From contig NC_134747.1 of NCBI RefSeq assembly GCF_050436995.1, positions 1,681,501-1,745,500 of the forward strand: 64,000 nt of DNA, read 5' to 3'. Shown one piece after another: positions 11,595-26,500 of the stretch. Made by a program: the position numbers and the translations under genes. The stretch is from Anticarsia gemmatalis. Taxonomy: Eukaryota; Arthropoda; Insecta; Lepidoptera; Erebidae. Below the pieces are notes generated by a model. It had not been told where the DNA came from. It did no database searches and was given only the letters and a program-made list of their open reading frames with translations. Numbering within the stretch: the first letter of the stretch is position 1; each line of letters opens with the position of its first letter.

Positions 11595-14500
11595 ATGAGG
11601 AGCTTTTGTCAGTTATTGTTGTTGGCGCACGCGGTCTGCGCCATCACCGGACCGAGAGTAAGTACAATCTCTTTGAACTTTGACATAAGAGCCAACTTTC
11701 CTTTGTAAATGTTTATGAATTAATTGCGTAACCGCGTCGCTTTTGAATGGTTAAATATGCGTTAGTTAGAAAACATTTACATAAGATTAAAAAAGAATAA
11801 ATTGATAGATATGAAAACGTAGAGTTATACGTATTTAAATACTTAATTTCTTTTCTATGGTGCAATAAATTATGGAAAGTGATTCTAAGAAATTTGAAAT
11901 GATAGAAAAATGTGATGTTTATCCACAAATAGCTCGTGTTCTTCAGTGGTCCGGAAGAAAGCGGCGGATAATTACGCGACGATATCGAATTTTGCGTGTT
12001 TGTGTGGATTATTTATTAACCTAGATGCATTCTTACACAGTGGTTGGCCACGCATAGGCATTTTCATTCCTTTCAACGTTGTATATAAGAAAACTATAGC
12101 TTGTAAAACATAATTGGTAGGCATAAAAACAGCCGGTGTTTTTCTATGTCAGATTTTTTATTTATTTTTAGAAGAGATTTAAGAAGAATTATTAATTTAA
12201 TTTAAAGTATAAATACGGGAAATTGCTTGACTGAGGGAAATTCGTTTACCTATCTTTTTTCCTTAGCTAAATTGGCATAGATTTGAATAGTTTTTGAATT
12301 CAAACTAAAGTCCAAATCATACTTAGAGCTTACTAGACATATTCTTCACGTATAAATAAATCTTTTGTAAGGTCTTGCTGTACGAATAAAAATGCGATGT
12401 ACACACAATACATTTAGATGCAACATTTTATTATTTGTACCTCCGTGTGTAAAATAATAAAATAGCAGTAAACAGTTTAATTAATAACAATTAAGTCGTA
12501 AATTATTGAGGAAATTGGTCCATATTTCAGTGTAACAACGCGTTTTTCACGATTATGTATGATTTATAGTACTTTAACGATTGGACTGAAAACACTTCCG
12601 ATAGGACTTCTGATTGATAGACACAGTAAGGAAGTATGTTCCTACTGAAACATGAAAAAGTCAGTATATATTTACAATAAATAGTTAATTAAATACACTT
12701 GAGGAGCTCGTGGTTTAGATAACAACAGCCGCGCGGTTGATCTCTGAGGTTAAGCTACACTTGCCGAGGTTGTTCTGTGGATGGGTGACCATTTTATACA
12801 TATCGAGGTCTTCCTGGTTCGGAGCACTTTAAATTATGGGTCCCGGCTGTCATTTTCGAAGATCTTTGACAGTCGTTAACAGTAGTCAGAAGCTTGTAAG
12901 TCTGACAACCAGTCTTACCGAAGGGTATAGTGTTATGAATACTGGTATCCAGCTGCTGCTTTCGATGGAGACTGGAAGCCGACTAAAACCTAGTTGGAAG
13001 AAAGGCTAGGCTGATAATAAATTTAATACATTCATCCATTATTAAAATTATTATAAATACGAAAATTAATTCTGCCTGTCTTCAACGCTTTGTCAAATGG
13101 CCAAACCGATTTATTGTACGTTAATTGTTTATATGATATATACTGGTGAAGGCGACATTTTTTGATATTATTTATTGAATGCGTGCGTAAGTTAGATGAT
13201 TTATTAATTTTCTTTGTTAAATACTTACTTAGATATTGTAACATGCCCATTAATCAATATGTTAATGACTGCTGGTAACAAATACGTATCGTCCACAATT
13301 TTTTAAAGATTTTTTTGAGTATAATGAGTCCTGAAGCAGCAGTCCAGAGAGGTAAAATCAAAGCCTAAGCTCTCCCTGATTTTGGGAGGACACAATTGCC
13401 TAGGAGGAGGCAGTTACGGTTATTTTTTTAAATAATATCAACTATAACTTTTTAATACACTTCCTATTTTTTACGATTAAACTGAATGTTTTATCTTATC
13501 CTGCGAAACTTAATAAAATATTGTCCTATAAGAACTCTATGTAAAAAGAAAGTAGTATTTAAAATCAAATGAATAATTATTATTTTCCGTATTTCCATTG
13601 TACTACCAAAACTTGACACGAATTTCTTAAAAAGCCGTATTTAACCAAAGCATTGAACCCATAGAGTTATTTCTATAGAAAACATCTAGTCTATGGGATG
13701 AGAGAATCATAAACAATACAGAATAATTTAATTAAAGGTTAAAAAGTGTTGCAACATATACCTTAACTCTCGCGTTGAAACAATGTAGAAAACCTTAAAA
13801 CATTACCGTATCATGACATGGGATTTTTGTAGCTATTAGTAGAGCATTAACATCGCGAAAATACACACCTTTTAATTAGGCTGATAACAATAAGTTATAT
13901 TATGTTCTTGCCTTTAATTATGTAGGAAATGAAGGTTAATATCAACTGTTTGTATGCTATCTAACGTAGTTTCAGAAATACTAATAGCTATAGCGCAAAT
14001 TTCGAGAGCAGCTAAACCAATTTAGCTAATCATTTTTTTATGATAATATTTCTTGAAGTACTTACGAGCATAATTTTTATCAAATATGTTTTGAGGTACC
14101 ACATCACAAACATCACAACTTTAGGTGTTACTGGAGGGAAGGGTTCCGGGAGGGCAAAACAATTGAGTGACGTTATTAGGCGGTTCGTCTGGTCAGCTAG
14201 TATTATTTAAAAATTACAGATAAATCATAAAACTATCTCCATACGTAATAGAGCTCAATAATTCTATGATTAACTGAATATCACATCACACATGACAATG
14301 ACACAAATCATCAACACTCATGACACTTCATCTCGTATTTCAAATTACGATGTCAACCCGGCGCATCTATGCTAAACAATTCACGTAATGCGAGAAAAAA
14401 CTACCTTAACACGAATTATTGAGTTCTCTAATTGGCATTTACGAGGTTCTAAATATGATGCTTATCGGCTATCGACTAAGTTAAGGTGAAAGGTGACAGA

Positions 14501-17500
14501 AAATACAGATTTTGTGTGTACTTTGATATGCCGATAGATAACTAAAAATGAGAATAATTTCATTGAAAAAATGTTCAAGGTGACTGTAGTATTACGAGGA
14601 TGACATGGTCACTTCTATTGTGTAAATAAAATAAAGATTTAAATAAATAAAACTATCTGCAATGCATTAAGGCAGAATAAGAGAAGTAGGAATGTTGCTT
14701 ATAAGAGAACCAAAGGACGCCATCGTTGTTAGAAGATCACAGAAGATAACAATAGGTAAATGACCTTTCGACAGTCCTTCTAAGACATACATACATTACC
14801 TACTATAAAGCCTATTTTAACAAGGTCTTTACTCCAAATACGCAACGAAAATGCACAATTAACGTATCATCGTATAACATCGTCGCGTGCAGTATCAACT
14901 ATCGAAATATCAGCCACATTTGATATGAATTAATGAAATCGTAACTGATCACGTAATTTTCTAGAAAACATCACATTGCTCATCTGAAACAGTGAATGAA
15001 CTAATTAATCATTCAATTCAATGATTGTTTGATTTATTTTTGATAGTGATTGAGAAAGTTTGGCCATTTTGGTGCGATATGAATAGTCGCGTACGCAAGG
15101 AGATTGTAATATTTTAGCTAGGTAGATAGGTATCTTCGTTACTAGATTACATAATTGTAGGATTTTTGACAGGAAATATTTAGGGAAGCTGTGAAAAGCA
15201 ACTAAATTGTCGGGACTTTTGTTTCAAGTTGGTTGCTTAGCAGTCGAAAAACTGCGACTTAAAAGTATTTTCAGATTTGTTTTATTTAATACTGTGTTAT
15301 TAGCAGAAGTAGGCATAAAGCTAGAATTGTGGCGATCCTAGTAGTTGAACATGAAAATACAAAATTATCCTTCAAATTAATTTAAATCGACATAAATTGC
15401 AATACACAGTGTTTATTTAAATTGAACAATGCATCTTCGCTCCTTATCTGATGAACAGTGGCGTGTATCAATGTAGAAGTCAATAAACTAATAATACGCA
15501 TGATTTCCTTCGCACCCCGTCATTAAAACTGTATTTGTATTCTTATGTTGACGTTGACGTTGCTGTGCATGTTCTTAAAATTGAAAAGAAAGCATTTAAT
15601 TGCAAGATATCCGACGATCGTGCTTGAATTGCGAGATTACTTAACGGAAAAAATTATGGAAAGATTTTCCATAGATTTTGTCCAATGGACATACGGTTCG
15701 TCGTAATGTGAAAATTTACTGTAATATAACGATGGCCGTTAAAAATGTTGTAAGTCTTTACGCCACGATCTAAATCAAGATTGAGATGCAACCAAATTGC
15801 TAGTCCTGCTAATATTATCCATGTCAAATTTTCTTAGGATAAATTATTGTATGTTTGTTACTGTCTCGCAAAAGAACCACTAAGTGATTTTTAATAAAAA
15901 TTGGCACACATAATTTACAACTTGGATGAACAATAAATATGAACATTTGGGCTCAATTTCACTTCGAAAAATCTTCCTACATTGACGGAATTGTGTGGCA
16001 GAAGTTAGTACAAAATAAAAGGAAAAAAAATATCCCACGTAATACGTAACATATGAGATAATTTCTCTCACATTACATGTCGCTTCACGTTACTGATATT
16101 GTAAGTGGATACTACCTTTCTCTCAGAGGCTGCATTCCGTGATGTAAGACACACCTTGCTAAATGCAGATGTGTTTGACCGGATGTTTAAAATTATTGAG
16201 TCAACAAAGACTGAAATTGGCAAGAGCCTTTTATTTCGGAAATGTATGTACCTAGGACTTTTGGCATAATATATATATCTTTAGATACGTAGATTTATTC
16301 ATTTATTTATTATGGTACACGAAGCGAAAAGTATTTTAAACAATTTATTATAAAAACATTACATTTAATACTGTCACCAATAAAGCTTCCTACAATGAAT
16401 TGCACTCAACGACAATAAAAGTTAACAAAACTTAAAAATTTATATTGAATATACCTGAAATATAACTGAAGAAAAAAACTGCTATTATTATCCCATCTTT
16501 TCTGAATTTTATTACTGTGAGATGTTAGACAAATAGCATAGCTGTGTACTAAAGAATAGCATTGCTGTTTTTCAAACTCTACCCATTCTGCTCTATCTAT
16601 GTATTAAAACAGTCAATTTTCCCGAACAAAAAATCAGAAACACTCGTAATATTTATAAAAATTAAAAATTATGCTTAGATGTCGTGACTAATGAACTGTC
16701 AACATAAATTAAAACATGTCAAAACAATCTAATCTTTTATTTTGTTGAAAGTATCGTGAGACACGAACATTTAAAAAGTCACATGAGTTGTCATACAAGT
16801 CTAGCTTTAGGTGATCTAGGTCGTGTATTAAGTAAGCTAAATTTGTAGATATTTTTTGCTGAAATTAATAAACTTTGCCATTTATTTAAGGTAACACGGC
16901 TTGTTAAAAACAGAGGAAAGTAAGTGGAGTAGGCAATAATATAACGGTCTATGAGCAAATTGAAAAATATATTAAATGACGTTTTCTGATTATCGTGTTT
17001 ACGTATTTGTCAAATTTTATTTCTATTTTATTTATCTACCCACATATTATATTTTTAAGTCTATGTAATTATGGGACACATTACCAACATCAACCTAAAA
17101 TCCAAGTTTTTATGTGAATATGTACAGTACCTATAGGGTAAGCAAAAACAAAAGCCAAGTGAAATATTCTAGCAAATCATAGGCAGACAACTATTTCCCT
17201 AACAAACTGTCATCAGTATTTTCATTCCCGCCAACTTTAATGTTGTTAATTAAAATGCAGAAAGCATTCATAGGAAACAATTACTTAAACAAAATTACCT
17301 TACACGTACATTTAATTAATTCAAATCAAGTTAATTGACGTAATTTATGCAAGAGTTCGTTTTGAATAAGAATGGCGCCTTGAACTTAAACCATAGAGTT
17401 TATAGACCACTGATGTAATGTAGAAAGCAAAGGTATTATGTTTTACGGCCAATATGATGTTTAAAAGAGATAAATTATGTTTAATCTGTTACAATGATGG

Positions 17501-20500
17501 CAATTGTCTATGTTCTTTGTTTTATAACAGCCTCTTACATTGTGATTTGAAGATGTTAAAGGGTTTGCGAAACATTACAATATGTGTTACATAGGATTTC
17601 AAAACGCCGTAAGCAAAATTTGTTTTTAATTTATCTGACTTTTATCCAATGGTGTAAGTCTGAATTTCTTAAATTATTACAGCGGAGATTAGTTGCGGTT
17701 TAAATTATAGGTACTTGTTAATTTCGCAACAGTTAATTGGATAGCAAGATAAGAAGATTGCATGAAAGTTATTTATGGCCGTATATGTCTATGGTAACTA
17801 TCAATTCTATTAAAAGGGAAAGTATGATCAGCTGACAAAACGGATAAAAATAAAAAAAAGTTCTTTGATTAGTTTAAGACAGATTTAATAGATATTTTAA
17901 TTGCTGTCTTCTGCCCGCGTCTTCGCCCACCTGGAATGATAGCTCATGTTAAAAAGAGCTCAAGTTAACCCAGCTATAACATGTGTTAATTTGCCAAATT
18001 GCATTAATCTTATCCATTTACTAGCTGACCCGTGCAACTTCGCTTGCGTCACCGAAGAGAGAATGGGTCAAAATTTTCCCCGTTTTTGTAACATTTTTCG
18101 TCGCTACTCCGCTCCTAATAGCCGTAGCGTAATGCTATATAGCCTACAGCCTTCCTCGATAAATGGACTATCTAACACTGAAAGAATCTTTGAAATCGCG
18201 TTCAAACAAACAAACAAACAATCAAACAAACAAACTCTTCAGCTTTATAATATTAGTATAGATTTGTTTCTATACCAAACATTCACGTCTAGTACGACTC
18301 TTATTTTTAATGCGACAATCATAAGATATAATGGGGGCATCATAACATCTTCATAGGAACTGACATTATTGAGATCATTATGTAAGTCGATAGAAATAAT
18401 GCCTGCTTGAACAAGCTCAGTACAGTAATGACACCGATCATTTGGAAATAAGAGGATTTTAAACAGTTCTACATTATTGTTTAGTCATAATGTAGGTCAA
18501 ATATTGACACTCAGGATTAGTAAAGAAAAACTTTTTGCCTATTGGATTAGAGAGCGAGATTCGTATGAAGAAATAACTGATTATTTTGAGTTCATTCTGT
18601 TTTCACCAATAGATGGAGTGCATCTCGAGGATGGTTATAGTGTATCACATGTTCAAGTTAACCCGTTTTAAAACGTTTGATCACTCACACACAATCACTC
18701 GTTTTCAGCAGAAGACAAAAAGCAACCAACGAGAACAAAAAACGTAATTTTAACAATGGTAAACAATATTTCTATGTTTTCTTTATATTTTTAAACTAAA
18801 ATCAGTACAAATACAATACAAATAACTTAATGAATGAGCTAATTATCGTATACGTTGCGTGTGTCAAACTGGCAACTTTCACCAGAGATGCGCCCGCTGA
18901 GCGTCGTTGACGCTGATAATGCAGCAGATAATATCATAATGACGCTTAATGCCGCTTGTAGGTCGCTAGAGTAATGGAAAATTGATTTTACTATGTCAGG
19001 AAACCTGTTTAGAGTGTAATAACGTTTTTAAACTCTCGCGACTAGCACTCGCGACTAGCAAACGTCGGGCAACAAATAAGGTATCCTAACCTTTAAATTT
19101 GCAATCTATACTAGTATAATAAAGCTGAAGAGTTTGTTTGTTTGTTTGTTTGTTTGAACGCGCTAATCTCAGGAACTACTGGTCCGATTTGAAAAATTTT
19201 CAGGGTTAGATAGCCCATTTATCGAGGAAGGCTATAGGCTATATAACATCACGCTACGGTCATTAGGAGCGGAGTAGCAACGAAAAATGTTACAAAAACG
19301 GGGAAAATTTTGACCCATTCTCTTAGGTGACGCAAGCGAAGTTGCGCGGGTCAGCTAGTCGCGTATAAGACCCGTTGCATTATAATATTGGAGTGTAATA
19401 CTTGGATAATATACACAGATAACATCAAATCTCCTCTTATAAGGGTAGGTAGACATCAGAACATTCAGACGTGTCGTTTCGGAATCCCCAGAGAACCCTT
19501 ACAAACTTCATTCACACTCATACACCTTGTCATTCAGGACCGCCGGTTAATTTAGATATTGAATGAATATAAGTCGATTGAGGTCAAAGTTGGATAGTCC
19601 TGTAAGATGTCCGTGCTTTGGAAGGCAAAGAAAACATTATTGCAGTCCTACTTTTGTCTAGACTATCAATTTCTTTTTCGTATACGCACATATATAGAAC
19701 AGTCTAGGGTAGAAAAAAGTACGGGGCAAGCATGTTCCGCGTAGTTGGTATTCTTGTAAAATGTGTGACACAAAATATTATCAAATATTCACACAAAAGA
19801 AGTGACTGAAAGTAGAGCGTGCATTATGATATAATCACGAAAGATAAAAAAGAAAACACAGTCAACGAACCGAGGAATATTTTAAAGTAAATTATACTCA
19901 CACAAACAAGTCACGTGTGTTACGTGTCTCCAATAATACCGGCCACATCACGAGCTGTCTAGACGTGATGTAGTTTATAATGGCATAATGCAATTCGGGT
20001 GGGTATTTGGGCGGTTCCATTAAAACTAGCCAATCACGCAAGTATATTTTATTCCGTCATCCCCATCCCTATGAATCAGTGTCTTCATTGCACAAAGACC
20101 CTACAAAGGTCACGTAAAGACGACGTTTTTACATAGGCTAAGAGGCACGAAGGTCTACGACCCCCCATTTCATACTCTGAACATTGACAAAAAAAAATAG
20201 ACCCAAAAAAACTGGGTTACTTCTTAACCCAGGATCCTAGAACTCTACCTGTTTGATGGCACATCTCATGACGCAAACAGGCACAACACGACGATACCAT
20301 TATATCACAATACATAACCCACTTAGAATTATGTATCAATCTTCACAAAATTGCCATCCAAAAGCTGCAATTTTATCCATTTCTTAACAATTGCTTCATT
20401 TAAAGTTGTCCGATTACAAAATACGATTCGAACGTTATTATTGAATGAGATCAAAATGGTAAGACCCAATTTTGTTGAGATTAAAAAACCGCAGCTTTGA

Positions 20501-23500
20501 TTATGGTCGTGAAAAAAATCTAGTCTATGCCGTTAGATGGCTTGAGCAATTTTTAGCTGGTTAGAACAATACACGCCATTTATGGTTCTTTTATCTTTTA
20601 TCTTTTACATAATACAAGTTAAATAGGTATAACTGCATTTCAAAATAACATAATGTGAAAAAATATTTTAGTACAGTTCAAAGTAGGTCAGAGTTCTAAA
20701 TATCGATACTAAAAGTTATATAAATATGTATGTTATCGTTTTTTGGTCTTTGCTCCCAAGAGAACAAAATTTAATGTTTTACTTTATGTAGAAGAAGGAT
20801 ATGTTTAAAAAATAATCAAAGCCTCATGTTGTTACAATCTGAAAAAATATTGAAAGTTTTAACAAGTCGATTGTACACCGTTCATACAACATAGACAAAA
20901 GGACGGATATTTTTAATTTCAAATACAATAATATTTAAAAAAACGTACACTGTTATGTCTATGACATGGTCTATTGTTACATTGTAGTTGGCACAATGTT
21001 TTAGCAATCCATGTTGTTAGAAGAATGACTATGTTTTTATACTTTTTATCATAATATTGGAAGATTACGATTACCTTTGTCCACTCGCTATAAAGAATGA
21101 GTAGGTAAAACTGATTATTATTTCCAATAGACAATGAAATATCATATCTTTGGTCTCTGCCTACCCCTATGTGAAGAGGGCGTGATTTTGTGTCTGTACG
21201 TACATCGAAATATTTATTTTAATATTACCGCTATAGTCTAACAACTTAGTAGCGAGCTTTGGCATGTTCATTTGTCTAGATGTAAATTAATAATTCAATT
21301 AATACCCAAAATAAAGTATTAACATCAATTAGACCACCGTCAGCTGCATAATTCTACGGGTCCTGATGTTTTAAATTTTTGTTTTTGTATCCTCCGCCAG
21401 TCGTGACCCTTACATACAAGACTCTCTACCAAGTTGTACTGTTAGTCTGGTATCAAAATGGTAATTTGTTTTTACAAAAAGGAGGGTGTTCTCAATTCGC
21501 CGCGATTATTTTATTCTGCAACATCTCAAAATCATTTGCAATCAAAACACTAATTATGAAATTACTTAAGCGTATAATATTTATAATTAACTGTGTAATA
21601 GATAAGTAACAGGATTTTGAAAACAAATGTTTTTATTTGAAGATTGTGACACCAGAGTTTAGCGCATTTCGCCATTATTGCCAAAATACTATGCAAGATT
21701 TAAATATTTGTAGAAAATATACATAAGAAACGAATAAGCAGAGTTTATTTATAACATTATTGTAATACTAGCAGACCCGCGCAGCTTCGCTCACTATTGT
21801 TTTTAGTTTTTCTCTCCTTCAATTTTTTTTCCGGGTCTCAAAGACAATTTCACAAAAAACAAAAAGTTGAATTGGTTGAGACGCTCTTACATTTTGGGCT
21901 TAGGAACATATTTATGTAAGTATCTGTATAACATTAGCTTACTGGGCCGGCTTCGTCCCGGTATTATACAATTTTATCCCGTCAATTCCATTCTCGTGGG
22001 AATTTTGATTCCTTCAATCCCATACAAACCTTGCCCGGCAATTACAAATTAAAACAAGAATTATCCAATTCCTTTTTATTATTATACATTTCGGTTATTC
22101 ATTTTTATTTATATAGATTCAGTTGCAAAAGTGCGAATTCGTTTGCGTAAGTCAGGAGTTCGATATCATCTTGCATTTCGACTTCTCTTTACGCAATTTC
22201 AGCTGCGATGTTGCATTCATTGGGCTATTTCCATTGCCGTCACCGTAAATAGTCTGCGATGAATCAGTATTCCAATTAGTAATGTCCAGTTCCTTATTTG
22301 TGCATTTCGATGTGAATGCTCTGTCGTAAATCGTATGATATTTATTGCTAATGAGGTATCGTGTTCCTATTGGGTGTGTTAGCGTATATTAGGTTCTAAT
22401 TACAGTTGTATACGGTTATTAGGTAGTCATGAGCCTATAGAAGAGCAAGATTTATTTGAAATCCGTATTTAAAAACCAGCCATTTTTTATTTCATCGTCA
22501 TAAGGAAATTAAACTATACCACTTAAAGTATCCGAAAATTTTGTTCAAATTATTGTTAGAAACTATAAAAAGTGTTGGCAGGAAAACAGAGAAAATGGCG
22601 GGAGAACCGCGACATAGTTTTTTTTTTATTCATAGACTTTAAGTGAACAAAAAACTATTCGAGATATTCTTGACTTATTCAAAGAAATTCCCGCGCTGTT
22701 TTTTTCATTATCAAAAACCTAGAATAACTAAATCAATCAATCAGAAATCAATAGCAACGTCAATTTTCCTCTCGATTCTCAAATTCATCGATTAACTAAT
22801 AATATTAAAAATATAGTATCTCACGAACATCGCACTTTCACTCTCGAACAAGTTCTGGAGCTTTCTGTTTCGTACCATTGTCGGAGGTCGCCGACATTCT
22901 CGGCAGTAATTACATAAATTATGTTGTTGTGTGTAACATAAGATCCGTTTGTTTTTTCGTGAAATGTAGACGTTTTTGAGTAAATACAACTGTTAAGTTA
23001 AGTGTTTCTGTGTGTTTTAATATGAGATAAAATGTTTTTTACTTCAATCGAATCTAATAAGAGAATACGATTGTAAATGTATTTTTCTGAGTAAGGCAAT
23101 TTATTGAGATAGATAATGATAAAAAAGATAAAAGATATTTATTTCGCGTAAAAAAGGTTTGATTCTAAAATATTTTTGTGCATGGTGATTTACAAAATCA
23201 GCTCATATTCCGTCTGTGTGACTAGTTCATTGTGTCAATTATTAACACTCGATTCTGTTTTTAATTTACTTTTAATTTGCCGTAATTAAGAAATGTAAGT
23301 AATAACTTACAGGAAAAAAATCTCATAACATGTACCAAGACATGTCGAAAAGTTTTACTTCATTATTTTTTGTACAGAAACCTCTTTTTCTAAAACTTAA
23401 TTGTATCACTTATGAAACTGGGTTGGTCTAAAATAAATTAGTTGTCACCGGTGACCGGATTTCTTAACTTCAATATAATAACTTGTGAAATACATGTCTC

Positions 23501-26500
23501 TAATTATTGTGTGAAAAATATATTCTATACCGTAGTTCATTACGTTTTTTTTATAACAAAAAAAAACATGTAATTAACTCGTTTAATGTGCATTAGAAAA
23601 CTAGGCATTGGTGTCCTAATACATAGGTATACGACATACGTTGTCGATGTTTTGGTTTAAGTGAAAAATTCAATTCGTTTTGAATCAATTAAAACCATAC
23701 AGGTTTAAATGTATGTTAGAAGAAAATGTGGGCTTCCTTAATATTTCTGAATACTGAAGTTTGTGGTTCGATTAAAAAATAACTGCATTTGGTCATTTGT
23801 AAACCGTGACTTCTCATAAATAAAAAGTAAAAAAATATAAAATCCTTTACGAGAGTTACTCTTACAGTACTCCATATAGAAATTGTCACGGTTAGTTGAT
23901 TTAATTACTATTTTTATAGGCAATAAAATTAAAAAATCTTAATTCACTCATTTACATAATTACTACATAGACTTTTCGTAATCATTTTTTATCATATAGC
24001 TCTGAACAAGACATGAAACTAGACTTGTTTTTACATGTTTAACTAAATATAAACGTGATATTATTTTACCAACTTTCTTTTCCTTTTATAATCACAAACT
24101 GAATCGTAATGCATAAATGATAACTGCATGTTTGGCGCAGTACTTAGTTAACGTGATCAAAGCGCCGCGTGTGGTGGGTTCGATTCTCCCCCTAAAGAGG
24201 ACAAGCTACTGTTCTAATCCTGGTTGTTAATTTATCGATATAAGTATGTATTTAGAAGTATGGAATCTCTGCTTAGTTTGGAATCAGATACCCGTGTCTG
24301 AATGATTTTTACAGTGATAGTTATTATTTTAATTTCCTAACACTACATAAATGTTTTGATTAAATTTAGCCAGGGTTTAGGATGCTTGGCGAAACCCCTA
24401 TCAAATTGCGGCAAAAGCCCCGTGCCCAGCATTGATAAACTAACTGGTATTCTTTTCCTTGAATACTAATTTCTGAAGACATTTTCAAAAAGAGGAATGA
24501 GTGTAAAGTCGTAAAGACCATAGATATAAATGGCTGTACCTACTGAGTGTAAGGTCCTAAAGACTATAGACTACCTACAAGAACACTAAAATAAATCTAG
24601 ACAGTAAGTATGCGTGAGAGGTGTCGCATTACAACACACAGAAAGTAAACTTTCCTCGTTTTGTGGAAACGTCGCCATTGTTATTCACACTCAGTGCTTA
24701 CTGCTCTCTTTGTGATAAACTTTAATTTTAATGAAGCGAAAGTTTGACAGGACTGGACTGTTTATGAAGCTCTGTTATTTTCATGCCGAACCTATTAACC
24801 TGAGGGTAGGATACCTTTTTAGTCAGAAAACTAATTTGACGAATAATTTTACCATTATAAACAGCTTCTGCGCACGGTGAAACACGTTAACTTTTGAATC
24901 CAGGAATTAAATGAGTATCTACGTTTTAAGAAATTTTAACTAATTTAATTGATACAATTTTGAGTTAGTACGGGATAACAAAATGATTTCTTTGATCATT
25001 TTTCTTATGCGTGTTATTTACTTATTTCTATTATCAAATCACCCTAAATTTTGAATATTACACACTATTACACTTATATAAGGCAACACCTGTAAGATAC
25101 ATGTAAGATACAAGATTGTGAGATGATCGGAGAATCAGTGACCATCGTGAAATTTTCATCTTCCATTACCAGAATTACTTGTTCCTAATTCTTTTTCCGC
25201 TTATTGTGCTAAGTCTTCAAGTCTTTTGTATCAGCCATTTATTCCTCAAGCTAATTATGAAGACGACAAGCTGTCAGCACCTCCAAAGATCTATTAAACT
25301 GATAATGTCGTCGACTTGTAAATTGTAAAACATCGTGGAAAGTTCAAGATGTATTGCTGTTATTGAGCTAACTTTATTGCTATCAGATATCGTTGTTGGC
25401 GGCTAAATGATTTAATGAAAGAGAAGAAAAAACGTGATTTATTTAGGTACATACTCGGTTGCGTTGACATTGCAGTGTAACTTAGCTCCTTTGTAGTTTC
25501 ATATAGTTAGTAAATAGTCGGAAATAAAGTGGTTTAAATAAAAATGCAAATCTTTCTTCTACAGTTTACAGGATAAGCTTTATTATTTGTTCAAATTTTC
25601 CTTTGTTTTGGTGAAATTTAGTATTTCTTTATATCATAGATTGATGGGATAAGATTTTTTCTAGGTAGTAACCTCAAGAGACTAAATTAAAAGTAGTATA
25701 GTAGAAGTTTCTGAATACCATTCCTTCTGAGTTTTATCCCGGATTGGTCAGGCCAAATATTGGGATAGGATTAGCAGTCCAAAGTTTGTAACAAGTCCAT
25801 AGTATCTGCTTTCAAACAGACATATTTAAATATAAAAAATGCGAATCTGTGATATTCAAATGACCTTATTCAGTATTCTTCATTAAGCTCAAACTTCCTC
25901 ACCAGACGGAGACGCAAAAGTGCAAGTAATCATTAGCAATGCAAATAGTAGGCTCGTCCAATTTCACCGTGATGACGTCACGTGTCGTGTTCACACTTGA
26001 CACCTCACACTGTGGCGGGTCGATGATCTTAGTAAATGAGATGTGATAGATGCTCACAACCTTTAATTCGGTTTTCATTTTATTGATTATTTTTGTGGGT
26101 CCCGACTGTCATTTACGAAGATCTAGCAGCCGTTATCAGTAATCAGAAGTTTGAAAGTCTGACAACCAACCTTACCGAAGGGTATTGTGTTATAATCCAG
26201 GTAACTGGGTTGTGGAGGTCCAATAGACAGTCGCTCCGTGTAAAATACTGGTCAGCTGCATCCCGTGAGGCTGGAAGCCGACTCCAACATAATTGGAAGA
26301 AAGGCTGGGCTGAGTTTTGTAATTTTATTATAAATGCAAGAATGTAATATCAGTAGTATGAATAAATATTTGGATGTGCGTTACCTACTCTTTCATGCAT
26401 AAATGGCATACTTATCTCTGATATTCAAATTACCTTATTTAGTATTCCTTACCCAGAGAAATCATTTTACGCGAACGAGTTCTCGGCCAGTAGCATTTTT

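Noticed and set aside
12746..12790. Possible 5S rRNA gene
   Set aside because: Only the internal promoter part resembles 5S rRNA; the ends do not pair and SINE body and tail follow.
17946..18356. 136-codon plus-strand open frame
   Set aside because: It runs across the reverse Helitron-like copy, and its Lys/Gln/Thr-Asn tract comes from the TTTG microsatellite. No start context or homology.
24125..24190. Possible tRNA gene
   Set aside because: Box A and box B are present but the stems do not form, and a LINE-like tail follows; it is a SINE head.
26093..26347. 84-codon open frame
   Set aside because: Lies wholly in a SINE copy whose other copies are not open.
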